A stretch of DNA of 29,989 nucleotides from JAOAIV01 sp038849555 (GCA_038849555.1 JAWCMT010000020.1:1-29989), one strand, 5' to 3'. Shown: positions 16,800-25,169, numbered from the stretch's first letter. Notes: generated from the letters alone by a model not told the origin. Made by a program: numbers and translations.

Positions 16800-17420
16800 T
16801 CAATTATCATTCCTACTAACATTAGTCTCTTTTTTCAACGTACTGTAAACATGCAGTCCCCTCTGCAGAACCGTCAAATTTGCCAGCACGGCAATCACTA
16901 TTATGCCGACGTTTAAGGCTGGAAGCCACCAAACTGCGGCAACGCTGGCAATCGCTAGAATTATTATCCTTTCAGCTCTTTCGGCGAAACCTACCGACTC
17001 CATTTTTATCCCTGCGGCTTCAGCTCTTGCTCGGCTGTAGCTCACCAGCAGAGAACCCGCCAAAGCAGCTAAACCCCATAAAGGTTCACATAGTCCACTG
17101 ATTATGATGCCCGCGTACACTGCGGCATCAGCATACCTGTCCAGTAGAGAGTCGAGAAACCCGCCGAACACGCTTTGCAGCTGGCAGGTTCTTGCGATTA
17201 CGCCGTCTAGCACATCGCAAAATCCCGAAGCCAAAAGCAAACCCGTCGCAAGAAGAAGCCAAATAGTCTGACCATGCCCAATTGCGTATGCGGCGGCTGA
17301 AAAGAAAGCCAGCGCCACGCCTATGATGCTTACGCTGTTCGGTGTTAAACCCAACTTGCGCGCGACTTTCGCTTCCGAAGCCAATAAATCCTGAACTTTC
17401 TTTTTTAACTTCGTCAGCAA
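16800..17420 (-). CDS. CDP-alcohol phosphatidyltransferase, probably archaetidylinositol phosphate synthase
   Basis: A 206-residue integral membrane enzyme with about six hydrophobic segments. The full catalytic motif of the family is present between residues 69 and 94: Asp69, Asp72, Gly73, Ala76, Arg77, Gly86, Asp90 and Asp94 at the exact spacing D-x2-DG-x2-AR-x8-G-x3-D-x3-D. Such enzymes attach a polar headgroup to CDP-activated lipid. The sequence context GGFLDSLLDRYADA and the length fit archaeal archaetidylinositol phosphate synthases, which use inositol-1-phosphate, but phosphatidylglycerol-type relatives cannot be excluded. Start is TTG 17420. The gene stands alone. A ten-base palindrome GCGTCGACGC lies just past its stop (16787-16796). 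Confidence 0.88.
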   Translation of the reverse strand: MLTKLKKKVQDLLASEAKVARKLGLTPNSVSIIGVALAFFSAAAYAIGHGQTIWLLLATGLLLASGFCDVLDGVIARTCQLQSVFGGFLDSLLDRYADAAVYAGIIISGLCEPLWGLAALAGSLLVSYSRARAEAAGIKMESVGFAERAERIIILAIASVAAVWWLPALNVGIIVIAVLANLTVLQRGLHVYSTLKKETNVSRNDN

Positions 17421-17537
17421 CTTTCGCCAACCCTTGCCATCTTGTATTCTAGCACTTATTATTTAAGCTGGCTGCGCTATAGTTTAAGTGTTATCCACAT
17501 GCATATTTGCAACTTTAAAACGTGGTGGAAAGACCTT

Positions 17538-17558
17538 AGTGTCACATAAAATGACACT
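17538..17558. repeat. Inverted repeat upstream of alba
   Basis: AGTGTCA and TGACACT are perfect inverted copies around a seven-base spacer. It stands about 170 bases before the alba start and about 120 bases from the divergent phosphatidyltransferase start, so it could serve either promoter. No family is recognised. Confidence 0.4.
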
Positions 17559-17619
17559 CAATAGATGGTTCTTAGATTAAATTAAACCGTTTTAGGGCAA
17601 TGGACTTATAAGGAAGATA

Positions 17620-17631
17620 CAAATTATATAC
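17620..17631 (+). promoter_or_regulatory. TATA box of alba
   Basis: AAATTATATAC lies about 80-90 bases before the ATG. Transcription would start around 17655, inside or just after the hairpin at 17641-17658. A second candidate, CTTATAAGG near 17605, would place that hairpin inside the leader. Confidence 0.45.
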
Positions 17632-17640
17632 GCAGTACCG

Positions 17641-17658
17641 TTCTGTCACCGGACAGAA
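17641..17658. promoter_or_regulatory. Perfect hairpin/dyad in the alba promoter-leader region
   Basis: TTCTGTC and GACAGAA pair perfectly around the loop ACCG. Depending on which TATA box is used it is an operator at the transcription start or a stable 5' leader hairpin. Autoregulation by Alba or RNA-level control are both possible and unproven. Confidence 0.45.
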
Positions 17659-17710
17659 ACGCAAAAACAACAACACTACACAAAAGAAACAATAAAAAGG
17701 AGTGAAGAAA

Positions 17711-17998
17711 ATGACAGACAACTCTGATGTGATCTTCGTTGGGAATAAGCCTCCGATGAGCTATGTGCTGGCTATTATTACGGCGTTTTCTTCTGGCAAT
17801 GCAAAAGAGATAACACTAAAAGCTCGCGGTCAAGCAATTACAACAGCTGTTGACGTAGCTGAAATAGCGAGAAACCGATTCATCAAAGACCTGAAGGTTA
17901 GCAGCATAGCCATTGGTACTGCTGAGATGCCGCCGAGGGAAGGCGAAAACAAAAGCCGCATGGTCTCAACGATGGAAATAACACTGACCAAAAAGTAA
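17711..17998 (+). CDS. albA: DNA/RNA-binding protein Alba
   Basis: A 95-residue chromatin protein. The motif VIFVGNKPPMSYVLAIITAF carries the conserved nucleic-acid-binding lysine (Lys13; the acetylation-site region of Sulfolobus Alba), followed by ITLKARGQAITTAVDVAEI and RFIKDLKV, all hallmark Alba positions. Alba dimers coat DNA and also bind RNA. The start is ATG 17711, not the GTG nine bases earlier, because AAGGAGTG lies at optimal distance from the ATG. The gene is monocistronic with a long upstream region holding two dyads, and a T-rich stretch follows. Complete. Confidence 0.95.
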   Translation: MTDNSDVIFVGNKPPMSYVLAIITAFSSGNAKEITLKARGQAITTAVDVAEIARNRFIKDLKVSSIAIGTAEMPPREGENKSRMVSTMEITLTKK

Positions 17999-18035
17999 AC
18001 CAAAGCAGAGCAGAGGCAAACAAGACCCAAGTCTA

Positions 18036-18060
18036 ATTTCTCTTCTATTTTTTAATTTTC
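18036..18060 (+). terminator. T-rich terminator after alba
   Basis: Roughly 40-60 bases after the alba stop the sequence is pyrimidine-rich with TATTTTTTAATTTTC. It suits archaeal termination on T-runs; no clear stem. Confidence 0.45.
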
Positions 18061-18161
18061 AACCGTGCATCAACACACTTTGCCCTGGTCTTTTGTTGAT
18101 TTTTCAAATAGCAAAATTAATAGCTAAAATGAAGCCAGAGTAAGATTAGACCGTGAGAAAG

Positions 18162-19451
18162 ATGTTAGACATCAAACTTATCCGTGAAACTCCTGAACTT
18201 GTAAAGAGCAATTTAATGAAAAGGGGAAACCCTGAAGCCGTCAAAATGCTAGAAGAGCTTATTGCCGTTGACAGCGAATGGCGAAGGAACCTAACAAAAC
18301 TAAACGACCTCCGCCACGAAAGAAAATTAATAACCGCAGAAATCGCCGCGCTAAAAAAAGCTGGAAAAGATGCCAGCAGCAAAATTGAAAAAGCAAAAGC
18401 AATCGACGTCGAAATCACAGAATTACAGGCGGAAGTAACCAGGGCAGAGGAGAAAACCCGCGACTATCTCATGCGCTTACCGAATTTGCTGCATGAAACC
18501 GTGCCGCTTGGTAAAGATGAAAACGACAATGTGCAAATCAGAAGCTGGGGCAACATTCCCAAATTCGATTTCGCCGTTAAAAATCACATAGACATAGCTC
18601 TAAACTTGGACATAATCGACGTTGAAAGAGCAGGAAAAATCGCAGGCTCCAGATTCTTCTATTTGAAAAAAGAAGCCGTGCTTTTGGACATGGCGCTGAT
18701 GAGCTTTGCCATGGAGGAAATGTCTAAGAAAGGCTACGTTCCCATTCAGCCACCCTATCTGATGCGACGAGGCGCCTACGAAGGCGTCACAGCCCTGAGC
18801 GACTTCGCAGATGTATTATACAAAATTGAAAACGAAGACTTGTACTTAATCGCAACTTCGGAGCATCCCATGGCGGCAATGTTCATGAACGAAGTGTTCA
18901 AGGAAAAGGAATTGCCCCTTAAACTCGTGGGAATAAGCGCTTGCTTCAGAAAAGAAGCGGGAGCGCATGGTAAAGATACGCGCGGCATATTTCGAACACA
19001 CCAGTTTAATAAGATTGAGCAGTTTGTTTTCTGCAAGCCTGAGGACTCATGGGCGCTTCACGAAGAACTTGTCCACAACGCGGAAGAACTCATACAAAAG
19101 CTGGGTTTGCCTTACCGGGTAGTTAACGTTTGCACAGGAGACATTGGAACAGTAGCCGCCAAAAAGTACGATATTGAGGTTTGGATGCCTGCGCAGAACG
19201 CCTACAGAGAAGTTGTCTCATGCAGCAACTGCACGGATTATCAGGCTAGACGGCTGGGCATCCGCTACAGGGAGAAGGAGGGCGCACCGCCAAAAGGGTT
19301 CGTGCATACTTTGAATTCCACCGCCATAGCCACGGGCAGAACCATAGTTGCGATATTGGAGAATTTTCAGCAAGAAGATGGCTCGGTTGTGGTTCCGAAG
19401 GTTTTGAGAAAATACATGCATGACATCGAGAAGATAAGTGTGGAACGGTAA
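18162..19451 (+). CDS. serS: Seryl-tRNA synthetase (common, bacterial-like class II form)
   Basis: A 429-residue enzyme that charges tRNA-Ser. The N-terminus MLDIKLIRETPELVKSN opens the tRNA-binding coiled-coil arm (about residues 30-100, rich in Lys/Glu heptads). Class II motif 2 is FRKEAGAHGKDTRGIFRTHQF and motif 3 includes NSTAIATGRTIVAILENFQ near the C-terminus. It is the usual SerRS and not the rare methanogen type. ATG 18162 is chosen over GTG 18153 because homologues begin at MLDIK. S3Ae follows after about 50 bases with its own Shine-Dalgarno, so the two may share a transcript. Complete. Confidence 0.96.
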   Translation: MLDIKLIRETPELVKSNLMKRGNPEAVKMLEELIAVDSEWRRNLTKLNDLRHERKLITAEIAALKKAGKDASSKIEKAKAIDVEITELQAEVTRAEEKTRDYLMRLPNLLHETVPLGKDENDNVQIRSWGNIPKFDFAVKNHIDIALNLDIIDVERAGKIAGSRFFYLKKEAVLLDMALMSFAMEEMSKKGYVPIQPPYLMRRGAYEGVTALSDFADVLYKIENEDLYLIATSEHPMAAMFMNEVFKEKELPLKLVGISACFRKEAGAHGKDTRGIFRTHQFNKIEQFVFCKPEDSWALHEELVHNAEELIQKLGLPYRVVNVCTGDIGTVAAKKYDIEVWMPAQNAYREVVSCSNCTDYQARRLGIRYREKEGAPPKGFVHTLNSTAIATGRTIVAILENFQQEDGSVVVPKVLRKYMHDIEKISVER

Positions 19452-19501
19452 AACTTTTAATACTGCCTTGAGATTCATGATGGCACGTTTGGAGGATAAA
19501 C

Positions 19502-20125
19502 TTGTCTTCGAAAACTAAACAAGTGCGCGATAAATGGCGAGGTAAAGCATGGTACTTAGTAATAGCGCCATCCTTCTTTGGAAACGTTGAGTTAGGCACG
19601 GTTCCAGCCGAAGAGCCTGAACAGCTTATTGGGCGAGTTGTTGAAGCTACACTTTATGATATAACCAGCGATTTTTCGCATCAAAATATGAAACTATTTT
19701 TCCAAATAAACAAGGTTGAGGGCAAAACTGCACATACAATTTTCAAAGGCCATGAATATTCTCGAGATTATCTCCGTAGCTTAGTTAGGCGGAGAACAAC
19801 AAAAGTTGATGGAATCTTTAACGTAACCACCAAAGACGGCTATAAACTGAGAGTGGCAGTTTCAGCGCTCACGCTTGCACGCATCAAAACCTCTCAAGAG
19901 AAAGTTATCCGTGGCATAATGGAAAAAACTGTCGAGGAAAAAGCTGCTTTACTGACGCTAGACCAGTTTGTTCAGGAGATGGTTTTGGGGAAGATTGCTT
20001 CAGACGTTTACAATGCCGCAAAAAAGGTGGCGCCGCTTAGGCACGTGGGCATCCGAAAATCCAAACTAGTCGCGCAGCCCACTGAGGTTGTTCAGCCAAA
20101 ATTGCAAGAAGCGAAGCAGGCTTAA
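19502..20125 (+). CDS. rps3ae: 30S ribosomal protein S3Ae
   Basis: A 207-residue small-subunit protein. Diagnostic segments are DKWRGKAWYLVIAPSFFGNVELGT near the N-terminus, GRVVEATLYDIT, the central FKGHEYSRDYLRSLVRRRTTKVDGI and KLRVAVSALTLARIKTSQ. Translation starts at TTG 19502, nine bases after GGAGGAT. The C-terminal tail after HVGIRKSKL is variable and rich in Gln, Lys and Val, which is normal for the family. It follows serS closely and is followed by a strong AT hairpin. Complete, normal length. Confidence 0.95.
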   Translation: MSSKTKQVRDKWRGKAWYLVIAPSFFGNVELGTVPAEEPEQLIGRVVEATLYDITSDFSHQNMKLFFQINKVEGKTAHTIFKGHEYSRDYLRSLVRRRTTKVDGIFNVTTKDGYKLRVAVSALTLARIKTSQEKVIRGIMEKTVEEKAALLTLDQFVQEMVLGKIASDVYNAAKKVAPLRHVGIRKSKLVAQPTEVVQPKLQEAKQA

Positions 20126-20470
20126 ACACGATTCTCCAGAGCTCTACTGAATAAGCGGCGTTTTCATTTTTCCTGTTATTTTTCATTAAGAAAAATAAAA
20201 ACAAGATATTGCTCCCTGCGGCGCTAACCGCGACGCCAGCGCTTTAAGGGCGGAACATGGGTGCAATAGTTGTCCTTCCAAGATTTACTACCAACCAACT
20301 GAAGCGCATAGAAAATTGTAGCAACAGCGAAAGTCGACAAGCGGTGCAAGAAGCAGACAGGTTTACGCAACTGTTCCTTTTTTGATTTGGCGTAGTTTAA
20401 CTTTTTAGTGATGCGGAAATTTCTTTAGATGCAAATTAGATTGTATATTAAGTGAGAAGGAGCGACAGGT
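20126..20470. other. Intergenic region before moaE
   Basis: 345 bases. After the AT hairpin comes a GC-rich island (about 20216-20256) with short stems GGCG/CGCC and GCGCT/AGCGC, unlike its AT-rich surroundings. A small structured RNA is conceivable, but I could not fit a tRNA, C/D box or SRP RNA. The last 60 bases before moaE hold AT-rich promoter-like sequence (TTGTATATTAAG near 20440) and AAGGAG before the GTG start. Confidence 0.4.
20159..20200 (+). terminator. T-rich region and AT hairpin after S3Ae
   Basis: TTTTCATTTTTCC is followed by a perfect nine-base stem TTATTTTTC / GAAAAATAA (20176-20184 and 20190-20198) with a five-base loop. Pyrimidine runs plus the stem make a likely transcript end for serS-rps3ae. 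Confidence 0.55.
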
Positions 20471-20941
20471 GTGACTCATCACGCAGGAGTTCATGAAAAA
20501 GGAACGTTCGCGGTTCCAGATCTATTAAGTAGCATCAAGAAGAATGGTTGTTACGAGAAAGTTGGCGCTATCGCGCTTTTCATTGGCGTGGCGCGTGGGG
20601 AAACTTTAGAAGGAGAAAAAGTTGAGAAGCTTACTTTGGAAGCGTATGAAGAGAAGGCTAATGAAGTTCTAGCTAAAATCTGTGACGACCTGTCTAAAAA
20701 GCCCGGCATAGTTGATGTTCAAATTCACCATTTGCTCGGAGATTTCAATGTAGGCGAAGACTTGGTGTACGTTTCAGTTGCAGGCTCCCATCGCTCGGAT
20801 GTCTTTCCAGTTTTGCGTGAAGCCGTGGAACGATACAAAAGTGAAGCGCCTATATTCAAAAAAGAACGCATTGTCGACTCGAAAGGCTCTGCAACTGAAT
20901 ATTGGGTTTCAGAGAAGGAAACGAAAAAGCGCAAACACTGA
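20471..20941 (+). CDS. moaE: MoaE-like molybdopterin synthase catalytic subunit
   Basis: A 156-residue protein of the MoaE family, the large subunit of molybdopterin synthase that inserts sulfur delivered by MoaD into precursor Z. Visible are GAIALFIGVARGET, the acid-rich LTLEAYEEKANEVL, the segment VQIHHLLGDFNVGEDLVYVSVAGSHRSDVFPVLREAVERYK and the catalytic-lysine region APIFKKERIVD. Start is GTG 20471 behind AAGGAG at eight bases. No MoaD-type gene is adjacent, so the partner must be elsewhere. The C-terminus is unusually basic (KETKKRKH). Together with the two MoeA genes downstream it indicates a molybdenum or tungsten cofactor pathway. Confidence 0.9.
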   Translation: MTHHAGVHEKGTFAVPDLLSSIKKNGCYEKVGAIALFIGVARGETLEGEKVEKLTLEAYEEKANEVLAKICDDLSKKPGIVDVQIHHLLGDFNVGEDLVYVSVAGSHRSDVFPVLREAVERYKSEAPIFKKERIVDSKGSATEYWVSEKETKKRKH

Positions 20942-21454
20942 CGGAGTTTGACGGGAGCATTTGGTGTAGCTTGTCTATTTGTTAGAGTGCAGAGACAATT
21001 TGCTAATAGTTAGTAAGTTTTGAAGAAAGCTGGATTTCACAATGAATCTATATAGACTAAATGGGTTTATAAATAATATTTGGAGATTCTAAATATGTAG
21101 GAATGCTGCCCTTTTATAAGGGTAATGCGAATGGTAAAATTTGCGGCAAGAAAAGGGAAAACGCAAGTTGCGAAGCCTTGGTACTTTACCCATGTATGAG
21201 GTATAAGGCAGAGTGCTATTATGGCTATGCGTGGAAAGAAGAAAAAGAAAATGCAGTCATACGTGAGCGACATTGGCTCTGTGGACTGGTTTCTGGCAAT
21301 TGACGCTTGCCTATCCTAGTAGCGCAGAGGCTTTTGCTAATCGCGGTAGAATAGCCTGCAAAAGAAAGGCAGCACATGATTATGGGCTTTTGGATTATAA
21401 GAAGGGTTATATGTTTACGCTAGTAAATAGTGATTAAAGAAGGAGATGTGCTTT
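20942..21454. other. Long intergenic region with TATA-like boxes and small ORF candidates
   Basis: About 510 bases between moaE and the DUF47 gene. It contains a ten-base palindrome TCTATATAGA (about 21046-21055), a good TATA element TTTATAAATA (about 21065-21074), a 66-codon ORF at 21103-21303, and an inverted repeat CTTTTGC/GCAAAAG around 21330-21365. A different frame (from ATG 21131 and again from ATG 21221) also reads as lysine-rich peptide interrupted by TGA, so the region may be a degraded gene or an RNA gene. I cannot decide. Confidence 0.4.
21103..21303 (+). CDS. Possible small cysteine-containing protein
   Basis: A 66-residue open frame with five cysteines (positions about 14, 23, 31, 38 and 60) and many Lys, Glu and Tyr. 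A TATA-like TTTATAAATA stands about 30-38 bases before the ATG, so a nearly leaderless transcript could express it; there is no Shine-Dalgarno. Codon use is not unlike neighbouring genes, but a second frame across the same bases is equally peptide-like, and no family is recognised. It is low confidence: a chance ORF inside an RNA or remnant is as likely. Confidence 0.25.
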   Translation: MLPFYKGNANGKICGKKRENASCEALVLYPCMRYKAECYYGYAWKEEKENAVIRERHWLCGLVSGN

Positions 21455-22123
21455 GTGGAAAGACGAAGCTATAATTGGTTTGAGAAGCGCCGTAAGACTA
21501 AGGCGTTAGAGTTAGCTCATGAGCAGATAACAAAAGCCTTTGACACTGTCACTTGGCTTCATAAGGCTATCAAAAGCTTCTCTGAAGGCAACTTAGCCGA
21601 GTCCAAGAAGCATGTGGAAAACTTGTTTAGGGCTGAAGAGGAAGTTGACAGACTGCGGACAGAAGTTTTCATGGAATTGTCCAAAGGCGCAGCACTTGTG
21701 GCTGACTACCGAGAAGACCTGCTGCATCTCGTTAAAAGATTGGATACACTGGCAGATCATACAAAAGATGCTGCACGCTGCTTAGAAATGCTTGAAGGCG
21801 CGAAGATTCCACAAGAACTAAGCGGTAAAACAGTTTTTATGGCTGCAAAGCTTGTTGAAACAGCGCAGACCTTGCGCAACAGCATCGAAAAAATTTCATC
21901 CGATCCGGCCGAAGCTATAGCGCAAGCAAAAAAGGTCGGTGAAATCGAGCATGTTCTTGATGAGGAGTATCTGAAGGCTAAAAGCTTGTTTGTCAAGTAC
22001 GGCGCAGAAGTCAATTGTGGAGCCATGGTTATTTTCGATGATTTAATCGAGTTCATCGAGCATGCCGCAGACATGTGCGCAGACACGGCAGACTACATTC
22101 TTGTGCTTTCAAGCAGAGAATAA
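21455..22123 (+). CDS. DUF47 / PhoU-like protein (TIGR00153-type)
   Basis: A 222-residue all-helical protein typical of the DUF47 family, distantly related to PhoU and often linked to Pit-type phosphate transporters. Recognisable are HEQITKAFDTVTWLHKAIKSF, FRAEEEVDRLRTEVFMELSKG and the acidic metal-binding-like DYREDLLHLVKRLDTLADHTKDAARC, matched later by IFDDLIEFIEHAADMCADTADYILVL. The frame opens at ATG 21446, but that lies directly on the Shine-Dalgarno AAGGAG; GTG 21455 has proper spacing and is preferred. No phosphate transporter is adjacent in the window, so its partner is unknown. Complete. Confidence 0.88.
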   Translation: MERRSYNWFEKRRKTKALELAHEQITKAFDTVTWLHKAIKSFSEGNLAESKKHVENLFRAEEEVDRLRTEVFMELSKGAALVADYREDLLHLVKRLDTLADHTKDAARCLEMLEGAKIPQELSGKTVFMAAKLVETAQTLRNSIEKISSDPAEAIAQAKKVGEIEHVLDEEYLKAKSLFVKYGAEVNCGAMVIFDDLIEFIEHAADMCADTADYILVLSSRE

Positions 22124-22454
22124 ACACTGACTGTGCTTTAGCTTGTTTCCCGCCCTTTTTAGAATTTATCACATACGCGTGAGAGACTAATAGCTCCTTA
22201 TTTAGTGGCTGAAACGGTTGATGAACTACTATTTTGGCAATTACTGCTGCTAAGTGAATGGCAGAGGCTGAACAACGCGCTTTGTGTTCGTAATTTTTCT
22301 GAAAGCCTTGGTGAAGCATGTTAGTTAAAATGGCTTGTTTTCAGCGATTAATTAAAAAGTCAGAAGCCACTATGTGAACCCTGACTGATTTCACAAATTG
22401 AAGAATATTACTCTTTCTGTTTGGATTTGCTGGCGGTTTGGGGATGCTTAGAGG
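22124..22454. other. Intergenic region between convergent genes
   Basis: 331 bases between the ends of DUF47 and the LOR/SDH gene. CCCTTTTTAG about 30 bases after DUF47 could end its transcript. An inverted repeat AGTCAG/CTGACT with a 17-base loop occurs near 22360-22390. The antisense 88-codon frame over this region overlaps DUF47 and looks spurious. Nothing else is recognised. Confidence 0.4.
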
Positions 22455-23705
22455 CTATTTGTTTAGTTTTTTGATTTCTTCTGCGAGCAGTGGCAGGAAG
22501 GTGCCGATGTCCGAGATGACGCCTACTGCTTGGGTTGAGCCTCTGTCCAGAAGCTTCGTCACCGAAGCGGGGTTAATGTCGAGGCATACCAGCTTGACAG
22601 TTGAGGGCAGCATATTGCCTACTGCTATGGCGTGAAGCGTGGACGCCAGCATCAGCACCATGGTAACGTCCTTCAAGTGCTCCTTATACTTCTGCTGCGC
22701 TACTACCGTATCCGTTATCACGTCCGGCAGTGGCCCATCATCTCGTATTGAGCCAGCCAAAACGAAAGGCACTCCTTTCTTGACACATTCATAGATTATC
22801 CCGCTCTTTAGTATGCCCTTATCCACTGCAGCTTTGAGGCCGCCAGCCTTGTAGATGGTGTTTATAGCCACAAGGTGATGGCGGCATCCGCCTATGGCTG
22901 CTGTGCCCTCCCTTAGCGAGATGCCCAGCGACGTCTTCAGCAAATCGGCTTCCACGTCGTGGACGGCAAGCGCATTGCCCGACAACAACACGTCCACAAA
23001 GCCTTCTCGGATTAAGCTTGCAAGCGCAGCCGCCGCGCCCGTATGCACCACGGCAGGTCCGGCGACAACAGCGACTTTCCCCCCCGCTTTCTTCACGTTA
23101 TAGAGGTCCAATGCTATCTGCTTTATTATGGCGGTTGCAGGCTTCTCGCTTGAGGCGCCGCTACTCATGAACTTGAATATGCCCGTGCTTTCGCGGGGGC
23201 GCTCAGGCGGTTTGACGCGTATGCCCTCTTCGCCTACCACGATTAGGTCGCCTTTCCTCACTTCCCGAATGGGCTTAGCGAACGCCCTTTTCGCTTTGGG
23301 GTCTATGACTATGACCTTATCCATCATTATGCCTTCTACTTCAATCCATTCGCCTTGGAAGTAAACCTGCGTCGGGTTGTTGGTTGTTGAGTAAAAGTTG
23401 TCGGGGAACACCATGTCCGCTGGCGCGGGCGCAATCTTAACCTCTGCTGTGTGAAATGGAACTGCACCGAGCGGGTAAATTTCCCTTAATATATTTTCCA
23501 AATGCTGCGGGTTCCGCCCCTTAACGAGAATTCGCGCGTAGCTGGTGTCGGTTTTATGCTTTCCAACCCTGAATTCCAGTGTTTCAAAGTCTCCGCCAAG
23601 CTCAATTATGCGGTCCCAGATTCTCGTGAGAATCATGGAATCTATAAGGTGCCCTTCAACTTCGATTTCTTTTTCGATGAGTTTGCCTTTTGCTATTTCA
23701 GGCAT
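22455..23705 (-). CDS. LOR/SDH-domain enzyme, ornithine cyclodeaminase type (TIGR00300 family)
   Basis: A 416-residue protein. The N-terminal part (about 1-120) has the LOR/SDH opening IEVEGHLIDSMILTRIWDRIIELGGDFETLEF; the C-terminal part carries Rossmann-like glycine-rich segments (KVAVVAGPAVVHTGAAAALASLI and VDVLLSGNALAVHDVEADLL). This family (TIGR00300) was named after lysine-ketoglutarate reductase/saccharopine dehydrogenase, and archaeal members have been shown to be NAD-dependent ornithine cyclodeaminases, turning ornithine into proline and ammonia. That activity is inferred here. ATG 23705 has GGAGA at good spacing, and a TATA-like TTTTTAAATAA lies near 23741-23752. It is divergent from moeA and about 4 kb from an agmatinase/arginase gene. 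Complete. Confidence 0.85.
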   Translation of the reverse strand: MPEIAKGKLIEKEIEVEGHLIDSMILTRIWDRIIELGGDFETLEFRVGKHKTDTSYARILVKGRNPQHLENILREIYPLGAVPFHTAEVKIAPAPADMVFPDNFYSTTNNPTQVYFQGEWIEVEGIMMDKVIVIDPKAKRAFAKPIREVRKGDLIVVGEEGIRVKPPERPRESTGIFKFMSSGASSEKPATAIIKQIALDLYNVKKAGGKVAVVAGPAVVHTGAAAALASLIREGFVDVLLSGNALAVHDVEADLLKTSLGISLREGTAAIGGCRHHLVAINTIYKAGGLKAAVDKGILKSGIIYECVKKGVPFVLAGSIRDDGPLPDVITDTVVAQQKYKEHLKDVTMVLMLASTLHAIAVGNMLPSTVKLVCLDINPASVTKLLDRGSTQAVGVISDIGTFLPLLAEEIKKLNK

Positions 23706-23739
23706 CGCCTGTGTCTCCTGTTTGGCTAATTCGGCAGTG

Positions 23740-23752
23740 TCTTATTTAAAAA
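23740..23752 (-). promoter_or_regulatory. TATA box of the LOR/SDH gene
   Basis: Minus-strand CTTTTTAAATAAG lies about 35-47 bases before the ATG, giving a short leader that contains GGAGA. Confidence 0.5.
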
Positions 23753-23926
23753 GTGCTGTGTTGCGCATTCATATTTGGCGGCTATTAGCCAATCAATGCA
23801 GAAACCTATAGAGGGTCTATCCAGCGGCGTCTTCATTGAAATTGCGGGTCATCTTGAAGTAGACGTTCAGCTTTTCTCGATATCTTTTTTACAGTAAGGT
23901 GCCATGCTCTATGTTGAGGATACACG

Positions 23927-25168
23927 TTGGCAAGGTTAAAGGGATTCCAAAAATTAGCGTCTGCAGACGAGGCATTGCAAAAGTGGCTGGAGACTTTGCA
24001 AATCCGCCGCCCAAGCAGAGTGACCGCGCCTCTTGGTGAAGCGCTTAACCGTGTTTCCGCGGTGGACATAACAGCGCAAGATGACTTGCCAAGATTTGAC
24101 CGGTCAGCTGTTGACGGTTACGCGCTTAAGGCTGAAGAAACCATAGGCGCATCGCAGTTCAAACCTGTAACATTAAGCTTAACTGATTCAGCCGCGATAG
24201 CCCAGAAGCAGGCACGGCAGATCTGGACTGGGAACCCGCTGCCAAAGGGCGCAGACGCCGTTGTAATGTTGGAAAACACTCAGTTGCGCGATGGAAAGCT
24301 GGAGGTTTGGGTTCAGCTAGCAAAATGGGGAAACGTGTCGAAAAAAGGCGAAGATGTCAAAAAAGGTGAAGTAATCATTACAGCTGGCACAAGGCTGTCG
24401 CCTTATCATTTGGCGTTGCTTGCCGCGTTAGGCAAAAGTGAAATCAAAGTCGTGGAGAAACCGCGAATTGGCATTTTAGCCACTGGAAATGAGCTTGTGG
24501 AAGCAGGCGCTACGCCGTCTGAAAGCCAGATTTTTGACTCCAATCGCATAATGCTCTCAGCTCTGTGTCGTGAACTCGGCGCGGAACCCGTGGATTTTGG
24601 CATAGCCAAAGATGACTTGGCAGAGATAACTGAAAAACTAACGTTGGCCTTGCAAAAATGCGATGCAGTAATCACTTCTGGCGGAACAAGCGTTGGCGGC
24701 TTCGACTTGGTTCCAGAAGCAGTCAACAAATTGGGCAAGCCAGGCGTAATTGTGCATGGCATAGCCATTAGGCCTGCAATGCCGACTGCTCTTGCAGCGG
24801 TTGAAGGTAAACCTGTTTTGATTCTTTCAGGCAACCCTGTTGCGGCGGCCATTGGTTTTGAAGTGTTTGGAAGGCCTTTAATCTGCAAGTTGCTTGGAAT
24901 GCCTCAGACTGAGCATCGTCCAATGGTTAGTGCGGTTATGGCGAGGAAAGTGGCAGCGGCGCTTGGAAGGAAAACTTTTGTGCGTGTTCACGTAGCTATG
25001 CGAAATGGCGTTTTTTTTGCTGAGCCCATTAGCGCACGTGGCTCAGGCACGATTTCCACGATGACGCGGAGCAATGGTTTCGTCATTGTTCCAGAAGACA
25101 GAGAAGGCGTGGCGGAAGGCGAAAACGTAACGGTTCATCTTTTCGGAAGTGTGGAGGACGAGCGCTAA
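23927..25168 (+). CDS. moeA: Molybdopterin molybdenumtransferase MoeA (copy 1)
   Basis: A 413-residue MoeA. The N-terminal domain has APLGEALNRVSAVDI and DLPRFDRSAVDGYAL, then KGADAVVMLENT; the MoCF-like domain follows with GILATGNELVEAG, VITSGGTSVGGFDLV and LILSGNPVAAA; a C-terminal MoeA domain ends the protein. MoeA inserts molybdate (or tungstate) into adenylylated molybdopterin. Start is TTG 23927 behind GAGG. The stop at 25166-25168 is one base before the start of a second moeA. Two diverged copies in tandem are frequent in archaea and may separate molybdenum from tungsten insertion; that split is not proven here. Confidence 0.93.
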   Translation: MARLKGFQKLASADEALQKWLETLQIRRPSRVTAPLGEALNRVSAVDITAQDDLPRFDRSAVDGYALKAEETIGASQFKPVTLSLTDSAAIAQKQARQIWTGNPLPKGADAVVMLENTQLRDGKLEVWVQLAKWGNVSKKGEDVKKGEVIITAGTRLSPYHLALLAALGKSEIKVVEKPRIGILATGNELVEAGATPSESQIFDSNRIMLSALCRELGAEPVDFGIAKDDLAEITEKLTLALQKCDAVITSGGTSVGGFDLVPEAVNKLGKPGVIVHGIAIRPAMPTALAAVEGKPVLILSGNPVAAAIGFEVFGRPLICKLLGMPQTEHRPMVSAVMARKVAAALGRKTFVRVHVAMRNGVFFAEPISARGSGTISTMTRSNGFVIVPEDREGVAEGENVTVHLFGSVEDER

Positions 25169-25169
25169 A

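Noticed and set aside
21310..21375. tRNA-like piece TAGTAGCGCAGAGG
   Set aside because: No T-arm (GGTTC-type) sequence and no acceptor stem could be paired.
22215..22272. Second C/D-box-like stretch (TGATGA to CTGA)
   Set aside because: Box C lacks the leading purine and the spacing of inner boxes is wrong.
22053..22319. Antisense 88-codon ORF over the end of DUF47
   Set aside because: Half of it lies opposite a conserved gene, and it has no family resemblance or start signals.
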